This document shows, one piece after another, positions 1 through 10,639 of a DNA stretch of 37,153 bases. The position numbers and the translations under genes were made by a program. The first letter of the stretch is position 1. Each line of letters starts with the position of its first letter. The notes beneath the pieces are model-generated. The model worked only from the letters and a program-made list of their open reading frames with translations. It was not told the DNA's origin and made no database searches. Origin of the DNA: Priapulus caudatus (Eukaryota; Priapulida; Priapulimorpha; Priapulimorphida; Priapulidae); NCBI RefSeq assembly GCF_000485595.1, contig NW_014577123.1, positions 213,070 to 250,222 of the forward strand, given 5' to 3'.

Positions 1-1554
<1,554 letters not shown>

Positions 1555-1607
1555 ATATATATATATATAGAGAGAAAGAGAGAGAGAGAGAGCGCGCGAG
1601 AGAGAGA
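1555..1607. repeat. (AT)n followed by (GA)n compound microsatellite
   Basis: About 15 bp of AT alternation passes directly into a GA tract interrupted by GCGCGC. It is a compound simple repeat. Confidence 0.9.
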
Positions 1608-2883
1608 TTTCACGAGCAGCGCGATATTCTCGTGTTATGGCTCCCCGCGTGTATTTCGCAGTGCACCTGTATTCTATTTTGTTTAAGTTCGCATCGGGTA
1701 TACGCTGCTACTCTGGCCGGCTGTATCGCCCGTTACCACGCGTGAATGAATAATAATGTTTAGAATGAATGACTCTCAAAAGACTTTCCGCACAATAGTT
1801 TCTTACGCTCGTTTGCAACCCTATGCAGCCAGCGCCTTGCAAATATCGCTATATCGCTTTACGCTGGCTACCTGTTCGAGAGAGAAGTGTGGATGGGGGG
1901 AGGCGCGATGTGTTGGATCTAGAGATTACCTGCGGCCTGCCACTCATTCTCCTACATTCCCTCACGATGTTTACCTTCTCTTGGGCGATCTACGCGATTG
2001 TTTACAGAGACAACTTGGACCGCAAATACGAGGAGAGGCAATAAGACGCGAGTGTTGTGTCGTCTTGGTAAACAGCGAACGCGCTTATATACGCTTATCA
2101 TGGGCAGGCATGCTCGAACGAGTCGAATTACAGTCTCCGTGAATTATAATGCGTATATAATAATACGCGCCTAGCTACTACATACATGCACGCGCGTGCA
2201 GGCGCGAGTTTTGATTGTGAATATGCAAAAGCAAATTCACGTCGCCCTCGCTTGCTTGCGCCCGTCGCTCGGCTGTGCTTAACCCGCAATTATACTATCG
2301 CTGAAGCTTTGGGTGGAAAGACCATAAAGCTTATGCATCAACAGACACGTCGCAGTAACTAAGACATCCCTTTTATTTATTTACGTCAGAATTGCTGCCA
2401 TCTCGGCTCACATCTGTATAGTCTAGACATTCCGAGCGCTGTTTTGAAAAGATGCTGGGAGATAGTGGCAGACCGCTCTGAAAACATACGACTAAGCGCG
2501 TGATACAATGAGTGTGCGCATCTTCCCGTAATACCAGCTATAGGTTATGCGCGCAAAACCTGTTCCAAGCTCTGCTATCCACTGAATAGAGACACTGGAG
2601 ATGAAATCACCTCTGGTCATCTCTCTCGCCGTTGTTGAGAGAGGGCGTTTTATTTCTCTTCATTACACAATACTTCTTTATTCGATGAGACCAATCCTTC
2701 ACCGATCGCGGTGCGTGTACGCAAACTCTGCTGCGTATGTCCTGTTGAGTGACTCCAGTCAGGCAGGCACCCAGCTGTGACCACGTTGAAAACATACGCG
2801 TAGAGAAGTGACAACTTTCGTGGTTGATTTCATTTCGCCTCGGGCGATAAGAAAATGGGCCAAAGAAAAGGCGTAGTTAGTTC
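1608..2883. other. Unique sequence; one chance-length open frame
   Basis: A forward open frame of 128 codons (1756-2142) crosses this stretch, but its translation shows no recognisable domain, repeat, signal peptide or composition bias. Chance alone predicts a few frames of this length in 37 kb. No splice-bounded exon could be argued. Nothing else recognised. Confidence 0.5.
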
Positions 2884-2967
2884 GCGAGTGTGATGTCACC
2901 GCTAGGCGAGTGTGATGTCACCGCTAGGCGAGTGTGATGTCACCGCTACGCGAGTGTGATGTCACCG
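2884..2967. repeat. 22-bp tandem repeat, about 3.8 copies, each with a TGATGTCA CRE-like site
   Basis: Copies begin at 2884, 2906, 2928 and 2950, so the period is exactly 22 bp. The first three are nearly identical; the fourth is preceded by a C instead of G and ends in CCGATT. Each unit contains TGTGATGTCACCG, whose core TGATGTCA is one base from the palindromic CRE/ATF site TGACGTCA. The array lies just upstream of the telomere-like composite element. Confidence 0.93.
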
Positions 2968-3054
2968 ATTTGGGAGAAATGCTGGCGACGGAAGGGTATA
3001 TTAGTAGGTCTCATGGGAGAAATAGTGATCAGAAGTTGTGGATATAGAAATTAG

Positions 3055-3108
3055 TTAACCCTAACCCTAACTAATCCTAACCCTAACCCTAACCCTATCC
3101 CTAATTCT
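3055..3108 (-). repeat. Telomere-like CCCTAA tract (interstitial, left)
   Basis: Seven or so CCCTAA units with degenerate ones (TCCTAA, TCCCTAA). The motif is the complement of TTAGGG, the telomeric repeat of most animals. It is interstitial and short, and is the first of three such tracts in 630 bp. Confidence 0.85.
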
Positions 3109-3434
3109 AAAATAAAACAAAATTTTCCAAAAATCATAAAAAATAAAATAAATAAGAGACAAAATTAGCCAATCAGAGCCGTTTTTGTTAGCGCTTAACG
3201 CGCCCTCTAGCGGATCACTATCTCTCCCCTGTGCAAAATGGTCGGCATATGTTTTCATGAACCAGAGTATCCGCGTGACGTCAGTGTACGTCACGCACGA
3301 ACTCGGCTATCTCCGAAGTTGAATGCATACGGGAATAACTTTCCCCCGGGCGTAGATTGAGGGTGCCGCTACGTGGCAGCACTAGTGTTAAGATTAAGTA
3401 AGATTAGTTAGTGTTAAGATTAGTGTTAGTATCA

Positions 3435-3462
3435 AGGGTTAGGGTTAGGGTTAGGGTTAGGG
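3435..3462 (+). repeat. Telomere-like TTAGGG tract (interstitial, centre)
   Basis: Four to five uninterrupted GGGTTA units follow a degenerate lead-in rich in GTTAAGATTA and GTTAG steps. The G-rich strand is on the plus strand, opposite to the two flanking tracts. Five GGG runs spaced by TTA satisfy the usual G-quadruplex pattern. Confidence 0.88.
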
Positions 3463-3645
3463 AAATACGGGTATAATAATATAATAATATAGGGAAATGA
3501 TTATAGACGACTTGTGCAATGACGTCATAAGACGTGATCACGTGCCCTCAATCTACGCCCGGGGGAAAGTATATTCCATACTACGCATATCAACTTCCGC
3601 ATCAGACTTCCGCATCAGATAAAGAATGATGCAAAAATCCTAAAA

Positions 3646-3686
3646 CTAACCCTAACCATAACCCTAACCCTAACCCTAACACTAAA
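3646..3686 (-). repeat. Telomere-like CCCTAA tract (interstitial, right)
   Basis: About six CCCTAA-type units including variants CCATAA and ACACTAA. It is in the right half of the foldback element, in the same orientation as the left tract and opposite to the central one. Confidence 0.85.
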
Positions 3687-3870
3687 TATTAACCGACTCG
3701 GCTATCTTATATACTATCTATCGTATCGCAAACACTATCTATGGTGTATAGATAGCCACTGACGTCACACTGACGTACACTGACGTCACGCGGATACTCT
3801 GGTTTATGGAAACATATGCCCACCGTGCAGAATTCAGGGTATATTGGAACTTTGTGGAATGTGTAATGAG

Positions 3871-4500
3871 CCGCGTTCACACGGAGCGAAAACGCCAGGT
3901 CGAAAACGATCCGAGACTGACCCGGATCAAAAACGACACGTTTTTCACACGACGTTCACACGACGTTCACGTTTACACGACGTTTGATCGATCAGTTCTA
4001 GGGCATGCCTCTATGCCAAAGAGCTTATAATTATTATTATCATATATTATATAAGCGCTTTGTCTATGCTCTTTCCCTCATGTTTCCTACATGCAGTTCT
4101 AGGAATGCTATGCGAGCTGCGAGCTGCGAGTTACAAAGAAAACAATGTGTTCAAGCGAACAATCAAGCGAACAATGTGAATTAAACAATCAATGCACAGC
4201 AACTCTGTGTAAACTCTGGCTCTCGACACTGGCGACGACTACCGCCGTACTGTCTGACCCGGGTCGTGTGTCGGTGCCGGTGCCGGGTCGTCTGACCCGG
4301 GTCGTGTGTCGGTGCCGGTGCCGGGTCGTCTGACCCGGTACCGTCTGACCCGGGTCGTGTGTCGGTGCGCGTTCAATGCACGGCAACAATGAATCAGCGC
4401 TCGGGTCGATTTCGATTCTGTATTCGTTCCATGTGAACGCTTGGCCCGGGACGCATTTCACCCGGGTCGTTTTCGACTGAAACGCGGTTTTTGAACGCGG
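3871..4500. mobile_element. Probable non-autonomous DNA element with CCGCGTTCA termini
   Basis: The left end at 3871 begins CCGCGTTCA and the right end at 4500, read on the other strand, begins the same. Both ends then share GCG and TCGAAAACGA within the first 45 bases, separated by short indels. This is an imperfect terminal inverted repeat. The interior has a 12-bp-type duplication of ACGTTCACACG (about 3950-3980) and a 38-bp minisatellite. No target duplication is visible and there is no transposase frame, so it would be non-autonomous. It begins only about 40 bp after the foldback element. Confidence 0.45.
4254..4369. repeat. 38-bp minisatellite, about three copies
   Basis: Unit starts CTGACCCGGGTCGTGTGTCG and recurs at 4254, 4292 and 4330 with a 38-bp period. 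The third copy is interrupted after 15 bases and restarts at 4345. It is GC- and CpG-rich, with the palindrome GACCCGGGTC in the units. Confidence 0.88.
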
Positions 4501-4510
4501 CTGGCGGGGG

Positions 4511-4720
4511 CACGCGTGCGTGCGTGCGTGCACGTCGTTGTGTGCGTGCGTGCCTGATTGCGTGCGCGCGCGTGTTTGTGTATGCCTGCTTGCGTGCGCG
4601 CGTGTGCATGCGTTTGTGTCGTTGTGCGTGCGTGCGTGCGTGTGCGTATGTGTATTTTAGGCAGCGTCTAGCTGGGGGGAACACGCGCGCGTGCGCGTGC
4701 GCATGTGTGTTTTTGAGAGT
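4511..4720. repeat. GTGC/GCGT-rich simple repeat
   Basis: Degenerate array dominated by GTGC and GCGC alternation, interrupted by CTGATT, TTAGGCAGCG and similar non-repeat segments. Both strands are open in low-complexity frames (Cys-Val-Arg or Thr-His-Ala-Arg), which I do not regard as genes. Confidence 0.8.
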
Positions 4721-4761
4721 GCGTGGCTTGAGCGTATGTGTGTTTTGCTTGGGGTCTAGTA

Positions 4762-4845
4762 GGGAGCCACGTGCCGCAGGTGGTAGCGTGGTGATCAGGT
4801 CTGCTTATCTCGCTTGCTCACCGCGGTTGCTAATTCGCCGCTCCC
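4762..4845 (+). repeat. Possible degenerate tRNA-like (SINE head) sequence
   Basis: GGGAGC at 4762-4767 could pair with GCTCCC at 4840-4845 as an acceptor-like stem. Between them is a D-arm/A-box-like stretch (GGTGGTAGCGTGGTGATCAGG) and, near 4824-4838, a T-arm/B-box-like GGTTGCTAATTCGCC that differs clearly from the consensus GGTTCGAATCC. A functional tRNA is unlikely because the B box is corrupted. A decayed tRNA-derived SINE head is possible, but there is no tail or target duplication to confirm it. Confidence 0.22.
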
Positions 4846-5057
4846 AGTTTTAGCGGGAGGGTGCTGCGTCGGATATACAGAAGCCACGATGCGGTGATTG
4901 CCGGATCGCATCTACGCAAGCAGCGGGGGAACTTTAATTAAAGCGCATGTTATTCTCTGATATAGCGGCTCGCTGCTAGCGTTGCCTGTGCACGCTTAGT
5001 GCCTCGCCGCGCGCTGAGATTTGCCGTTGCACAGCGTGAGAAATAGCGAGTTATATA

Positions 5058-5169
5058 CCCCCCTCTCCCTCTCCCTCCCCTCCCCCTCTCACTCTCCCTC
5101 TCCCTCCCCTCCCCCTCCCCCCTCTCCCTTCCCTCCCCCTCTCACTCCCCCTCTCCCTCTCCCTCCCCC
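5058..5169. repeat. Polypyrimidine (CCCTCT)n tract
   Basis: 112 bases of almost pure C and T on the plus strand, built from CCCTCT and CCCCTC steps with CTCACT interruptions. Mirror-like polypyrimidine tracts of this kind can form H-DNA. Confidence 0.95.
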
Positions 5170-6399
5170 GGAATGCGTAATAGGACCGTTGTTCTCAGCC
5201 TCGTGTATAAGTGTGCGCTGTTGTCGGTTACTGTATGTCAATGGTAGAGCAAAACACTTTAGAGTACTCGCAGGGTGTATAGGGTTAGTCCAGTCAATCT
5301 AGTTACGTGCAGTATATAGCTCTCTGCCCGCAGTGAGCGAATTCGCTGTTAGTCCTGCACATGCGTTTCTGTATTTCCAGACGGACTTGGCTCATCGACA
5401 ATTGTAAATATACATAGCAAACAGTATAAGCCTATTATAGTTATCGGCATGAATGGGATACGTGTATCGTGTATACGGGTAGCGGTTTTTGTGAGCTTTC
5501 CTCGCGTGTGCTTTTATTCGTCGACATTGACTACGAGTTATCTTGCCTGCATGCTGTGGGCAGTACGGCAGAATGCATAATCCACTTTAGAAATTTCGCG
5601 TGCTAGTTGTAAGAGTTCCTACGGCGTGACTTCAAGTTTAGCTTATCGATTTTGACTGATCTGGGCGATATGATAAAAATCAGCAGCTTCGCCGAGGCGC
5701 TTTTAAACTTTTAGTCACGTTTTCAGTAGATGAGATGAATTGATTCGGAAAAATGGTTTCATCGCAAAGTATTCAACTGCTTTTGACGTTTCGTTTCCCA
5801 CGAGGGTTTCTCCTCTAATTCTTTCAGGCTAAAATGCATTCGCTTTCCATCAGTGCGAATTATGCGCATTTTTTCGTCCCAATCCGCTTTCTTTGATCAG
5901 CTTCTCTAGTCGAATGTTTGATTATTTATGGGAGCGTTTATGCAGATTCTTGAGGTGGCTTGGCAATAGCATCTGTCCATCCGCGCACTTCAGTGAAGCT
6001 TTGGGATAATTTCTAGCGACTTGTAATAAGCGACTTGTCGTGCGGTAAAGTTTCGTCTAAAAATAGCATGCACGCAGTACTCTCGGTTGTTCTTGCGGAC
6101 AGTATAATACCAAAAGGCCGATGCGCCTATTCTATATGCAACCGCATTTGCTAATAACAGATCGAAGCTGAGGTTAGGGTGTTTGGACATGTACATATAT
6201 ATGGTTGGAGTATGTGGACGTAACATATGATGTCATGTGATGTTTTGTAACCGCTTTTTCGGCCTAATATTCGTCTGAATTTCTGACTCATGCTTGATGA
6301 TTTATGTTACAGTAGATTACTTATAGCCTATTAGTTAATATTATTAAAGGTTAGCCTATGTTATAATTATTCCGCACCCCCCTACATGCCCCCTCTCGC

Positions 6400-6400
<1 letters not shown>
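5170..6400. other. Unique AT-leaning sequence with no recognised gene
   Basis: About 1.2 kb without long frames, tandem repeats or recognisable RNA genes. The longest frames (under 80 codons) have no recognisable features. Confidence 0.55.
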
Positions 6401-6430
<30 letters not shown>

Positions 6431-6616
6431 CGTCGCGTGCGAGTGGGTGGTGTGGGGGTGCGGTTGCTGTGCTGTGTTGGCGTGCGTGGTGTGTTGCTAT
6501 GCGTGGCCGCCGCACCACCGTGTGCGGTGTGTGTGTGCGCGTGTGGTGCTGTTTGCGTGGTGTGTGTCGTGTGTGTGTGTGAGTGTGAAGTGTAGTGTGT
6601 GTGTGTGTGTGTGTTT
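6401..6616. repeat. (GTGC)n array passing into degenerate GT repeat
   Basis: A clean GCGT tetranucleotide tract at 6401-6430 is followed by GT-rich sequence with many interruptions, ending in a GT run at about 6596-6614. Confidence 0.88.
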
Positions 6617-6643
6617 AGCGGATGCAGCTGCCTCGCTCCTCTG

Positions 6644-6645
<2 letters not shown>

Positions 6646-6723
<78 letters not shown>

Positions 6724-6736
6724 TGTGTCCCTCTCT
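6646..6736. repeat. (CT)n microsatellite
   Basis: About 90 bp of CT dinucleotides with isolated T or G interruptions. It is separated from the GT-rich repeat by only 30 bp. Confidence 0.97.
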
Positions 6737-7069
6737 ACGCACTCACCACATTTGCATTGGTCCCTGGTGTCGGCCGCATCACGCTATAAATACTGTGCAC
6801 TCGCTCAATGCTGCACTGTTATCGCTGGTTCAACTATGATCACCTACTGCTTTCTCCTTATACCCATATCTGATCGCGGTGCGTGTGGACCTGGCTTAGC
6901 AGAAGCCAGAGTTGACGTGGCTCGTCATCAGCGGAGGGGGGGGGATGCCTTGCTTTTCACCAACATCATCACCTGGGGGTAAGCTGGTCGTGGATGCGTG
7001 CGGTCCTCGCGTCATTGTAAGGAGCGTTTTTGGTGTTACACGTTGTGTGTACGTACACGTGTACAACAT

Positions 7070-7256
7070 CAGTGGCTTCCATATATATTCTATATATTGG
7101 GTGGATGGTTCACCCAATGGCGAATGAAATTCGTTTGCGGTGAATGAAACGTAGACGAAATTCACCAAAAACATGAAGAGATTTAGTCGCGGGTGAATGA
7201 AATTTTGTGATGAAGACTCGAGGGTGAATGACACGGAAATAGTTTAAGAAGCACTG
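7070..7256. mobile_element. Possible small hAT-like non-autonomous element
   Basis: Read on the minus strand, position 7256 begins CAGTGCTTCTTAAACT, close to the terminal sequence of many animal hAT elements (CAGTGGTTCT...). The plus strand at 7070 begins CAGTGGCTTCC, a plausible partner with one indel. The interior has a TTGGGTG/CACCCAA hairpin (7098-7118) and four GGTGAATGA-type units starting at about 7119, 7139, 7192 and 7223. The expected matching 8-bp target duplication is not seen (flanks TACAACAT and GTTTATAG), so the left boundary or the call may be wrong. Confidence 0.35.
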
Positions 7257-7264
7257 GTTTATAG

Positions 7265-7907
7265 CGATGCATGTGAGAGACCAATCTAACCCCGCACGGA
7301 AGCACGGCCGATGTTTCGCGTGTTAGACACGATTATTTGGCGCGATCATGAACCGTACGGTCTCTGTTTACTCAGCGAGGAGTTACTTAGCGAGGTTACA
7401 TCAACGCTACCGGTAAGGAGTATCCGCTCCTCCCCCTCCCCCTCTTCCCCCGCCGCCGCACGCGTGTCCGCCGAGCGTAGGATAAACACGGGGTATGTTA
7501 TGTGTGTGGGGGGAGGGGAACATGGAGGAAGTGTACATGAGCACGCCCCCACCCCCACCTTCCTCTCCTGCTGAGATGTAACGTGAGATTGATTGATTAT
7601 TGATTTCTGCCAGGAGGAGAGAGGAAAGGGGGAGTTTCGGCAGTACATCGATTCATCATGGCCCCGTACGTGACCTGAGGCTAGTGTGTATTTACACTAG
7701 TATTGACCATGCTCTTGTAGTACTACGCGACCATGATCAATGTTAAATAGCGTTGGTTTAGTGCTAAGCGCCCGGTCGCTCATAGCAAATGCTTGCCTTG
7801 CGAAGTTCACATTTTTGCTTTACGCGTGCATTCGTAGTGGGTGCTTGTTTTTTGTACGTGATTGCGTTCATGTTTTCGTGCGTGTTTGTGTTGTGTTCCG
7901 TCTCCGA
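7265..7907. other. Unique sequence before the minisatellite
   Basis: Contains a short C-rich stretch near 7430-7460 and a G-rich stretch near 7505-7516. From about 7865 the sequence grades into GT-rich repeat. No gene recognised. Confidence 0.5.
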
Positions 7908-8625
7908 TCGAATGTACGTGCGTGTGTTTGTGTGTGCGTACGTAGGTGCGATCGCACGTGCGTGTGTTTGTGTGTGCGTGCATAGTTGCGAGCGTACGTG
8001 CGTGTGTTTGTGTGCGCGTACGTAGTTGCGAGCGTACGTGCGTGTGTTTGTGTGTGCGTGCGTAGGTGCGATCGTACGTGCGTGTGTTTGTGTGTGCGTG
8101 CATAGTTGCGAGCGTACGTGCGTGTGTTTGTGTGCGCGTACGTAGTTGCGAGCGTACGTGCGTGTGTTTGTGTGTGCGTACGTAGGTGCGGTCGTACGTG
8201 CGTGTGTTTGTGTGTACGTGCATAGTTGCGAGCGTACGTGCGTGTGTTTGTGTGCGTACGTAGGTGCGGTCGTACGTGCGCGTGTTTGTGTGTACGTGCA
8301 TAGTTGCGATCGTACGTGCGTGTGTTTGTGTGTGCGTATGTAGGTGCGATCGTACGTGCGCGTGTTTGTGTGTACGTGCATAGTTGCGATCGTACGTGCG
8401 TGTGTTTGTGTGTGCGTATGTAGGTGCGATCGTACGTGCGCGTGTTTGTGTGTACGTGCATAGTTGCGATCGTACGTGCGTGTGTTTGTGTGTGCGTATG
8501 TAGGTGCGATCGTACGTGCGCGTGTTTGTGTGTACGTGCATAGTTGCGATCGTACGTGCGTGTGTTTGTGTGTGCGTATGTAGGTGCGATCGTACGTGCG
8601 CGGGTTTGTGGGTGTGAGCGCTCGC
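7908..8625. repeat. 40-bp minisatellite with higher-order trimer-to-dimer structure
   Basis: Monomers of 40 bp of the form GCGATCGTACGTGCGTGTGT followed by TTGTGTGTGCG and a variable end (CATAGTT, TACGTAGTT, or TAGGT). From 7948 to 8187 they follow an A-B-C order repeated twice, a 120-bp period. A 38-bp monomer at 8228-8265 fuses B and C features. From 8266 to 8585 an A-D dimer of 80 bp repeats four times; the three dimers at 8346, 8426 and 8506 look identical. After 8586 the unit decays. Because 40 is not a multiple of 3, all three reverse frames stay open for about 290-340 codons (Thr-His-Arg-rich); these are not credible genes. Confidence 0.95.
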
Positions 8626-8650
8626 ACTGTGTTTCTGCGTAGCTACGAGC

Positions 8651-8668
8651 GTGCGTGCGTGCGTGCCA

Positions 8669-8755
<87 letters not shown>

Positions 8756-8756
8756 A
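8651..8756. repeat. (GTGC)n tetranucleotide array
   Basis: GCGT repeats interrupted by a short CATGTGTGTG segment at about 8668-8680, then an essentially perfect run to about 8755. It directly follows the 40-bp minisatellite, whose own monomer contains the same GTGCGTGTG elements. Confidence 0.97.
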
Positions 8757-10500
8757 TGTGTGCGTGTTTTGCATGTATTTGACAAATCGAGACATACCCG
8801 TTTGCTAACCATGCATACACATGCTACACGCGCGTGCAGTAGTAGAATTATGTAATTAACAGAATTCATTCATCATCGGAATGCAGAGCAAACTCTACAG
8901 TCGCCATATTGCCAGGTTATCGCGTGCGGCTTAGAAGATCTAGGACCAACGAGATTGCGTGCAGCAGAAGAGGCGCTTGAACATTTGTTTTCATCCTGTA
9001 GTTTTTGCCCTTCGGCGCAATGGAATCAAACGAACCGTGGGATTCATGTGCACCGCACGTAACCTATCTACCAGTAAAATAATATCACCCCGGGTTAAAC
9101 GGAGAATTTGTCCGAAGTCGTTGCGATTGACGCGCTCATTGTAAGCTGCGTTTGAGGCGTGGCTTTTAAGAAGATGGCCCCCAGCCGTCTATCGATGACG
9201 CTATTGTCAGCGGCTGCGGCTTTAAGGAGCTTTTCACTCTCCGGTTACTTCCTATGTTGATGCAACCACGCGTGCCTGCGTATGAACGAGAAGACACGAT
9301 GCGCACCATCCAGCACCATATACTGTGTAAGCTTGCGAGCAGAGCAGAAGCGTGCCGACATTACTGAGAGAGAGTAATACAGTATAGTTATTATGATTGC
9401 TGATGGATGACATGGCGGTGCAACAGCGCCACACCTCGTCGCATTTATCAAAACTACTGCAAAAAATAGCCGACGCGCGCAAGGAAGTAAAGTAGAATGT
9501 ATGAGTGTGCGGTGAGTTAGCGAGTGCAGCAAAATTGCCGCGTTCGATGCTGAGCGTAAGTTATTCATCCCGGCTTGACAAGCTACCTGTGGCGTGTGGT
9601 TCATTATTTATGCCCGGCAGTCTGGCCCCGAATCGATGCAGCTGTCAGGTGGAACATCGCAGCGATATAGCTCCACCAGTACTACTAATTAATTATGTTC
9701 GCATGCTAATGTGTTCGGCGGCGAAAAAAAATGGCGCGTGTTAGTGGCAATAATTTTATTGCTCAACCGTAGTTTAGTATTCGCCGGATGTGATCGCATT
9801 ATTAATACTTGGGATACATGACGGTGCCATACACGCAGTAGAATATAACAGTAGAGTACACGTGAGATATCGATGGCTTATGTTTTAGTTAGCACATGAT
9901 TTTCAAAGAATGTTTTTGTATCTTTGAGATGCTCCGTGTGAGAAATAAACAGACGAGAATTGGTGCTATAATCGCGTCAAGTTGAACACATTTTCATTTT
10001 ATTTTGCACTTTATTTGTGGTGGAGGGAGAGGGGATCCTGACTGGTGCATATGAACAAAGGTTCGCGTATGATTCTTAGTTCCATTGTGTAAACATCTGT
10101 ACGTGCTACAATGCTGTCGGGCAAGAGACTGTTTCATGGGAATCTCGAGAGCGCTTTGATGCCACCGTTTTTATTCGTCACTCTTCTGCTTAAATATTCC
10201 ACTCAGTTGCAAAATTGCGGCGCAAAAATCGACTCTGCGGGATTGTGCAGTGTTCATGTCACGCCGCGACACATTCTCGCTGTCCTGCTCTAGATATTGT
10301 GGATCGAGTTGTTTCCACGGAGCCTGCTCGCGACACGAACCGCCGACATATGCAAATGCCACATTACCGATACGAAGTTAGACGCAGTTCGCTAGATATA
10401 CCGTAACGTAACGCCGCGTGTGCATTTCAATGCACGGTTATGTTAAAAGGTATCAAGTAAAGCATACATGCGGGTATCAACTAGAACGATGGGGTTTCTC
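8757..10500. other. Unique sequence with no recognised gene
   Basis: About 1.7 kb of complex sequence. The longest reverse frame (9245-9604, 119 codons) shows no domain and overlaps another open reverse frame, as expected by chance. An AATAAA occurs near 9943 but without any linked coding evidence. Confidence 0.5.
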
Positions 10501-10592
10501 CATGGGAGTTAATTGCAGGGCCTGACATTAAGGACTGCCCGATTGCCAGGGGCAAGTGGAATGGACGTTCGGACAAGTGCAACGTGAGTCTA

Positions 10593-10612
10593 ACTTGCCC
10601 AATCGGGCAAGT
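10593..10612. other. Perfect 8-bp inverted repeat, 4-base loop
   Basis: ACTTGCCC and GGGCAAGT are perfectly complementary around the loop AATC. A related half, GGGGCAAGTGG, lies about 50 bp upstream, so the GGGCAAGT word recurs in the same 70 bp. It could be a protein-binding palindrome or a trace of a repeat family. Confidence 0.5.
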
Positions 10613-10639
10613 GCAAAATTCTAAATGCATCAACAGTAA

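Larger units (their letters stand above)
3276..3788. promoter_or_regulatory. Cluster of four exact CRE/ATF palindromes (TGACGTCA)
   Basis: Exact TGACGTCA occurs at 3276, 3520, 3760 and 3781, with extra half sites (TACGTCAC, TGACGTAC) beside them. This eight-base palindrome is the consensus cAMP response element bound by CREB/ATF bZIP proteins. Four in 513 bp is far above chance for an eight-mer. They lie in the arms and loop of the foldback element, so element duplication explains part of the clustering. Confidence 0.5.
3231..3829. mobile_element. Composite foldback element with nested inverted arms and internal telomeric repeats
   Basis: The outer arm at 3231-3294 is the imperfect reverse complement of 3771-3829; both carry CCAGAGTATCCGCGTGACGT in opposite orientation. 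Inside these, 3313-3363 is the reverse complement of 3545-3600, sharing TTTCCCCCGGGCGTAGATTG. Between the inner arms is a TTAGGG tract (3435-3462). The right arm has about 170 extra bases including a CCCTAA tract (3646-3686) and a 13-bp tandem duplication (3593-3618). A short segment, ACTCGGCTATCT, is instead in direct orientation in both halves (about 3301 and 3695). Nested arms suggest a non-autonomous foldback-type transposon or a rearranged telomere-derived repeat. I cannot name the family, and the outermost ends and target duplication are not clear. Confidence 0.65.

Noticed and set aside
1756-2142. 128-codon forward frame
   Set aside because: No domain and chance-compatible length.
2884-2967. 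CRISPR-like array
   Set aside because: The 22-bp units are directly adjacent without distinct spacers; a plain tandem repeat in a eukaryotic genome.
3055-3686. Chromosome end (true telomere)
   Set aside because: The tracts are short, degenerate, in alternating orientation and flanked by tens of kilobases of other sequence.
7764-8869. Three overlapping reverse open frames of 287-337 codons, rich in Thr, His and Arg
   Set aside because: They are one 40-bp tandem repeat read in three frames. No domain and no single preferred frame.
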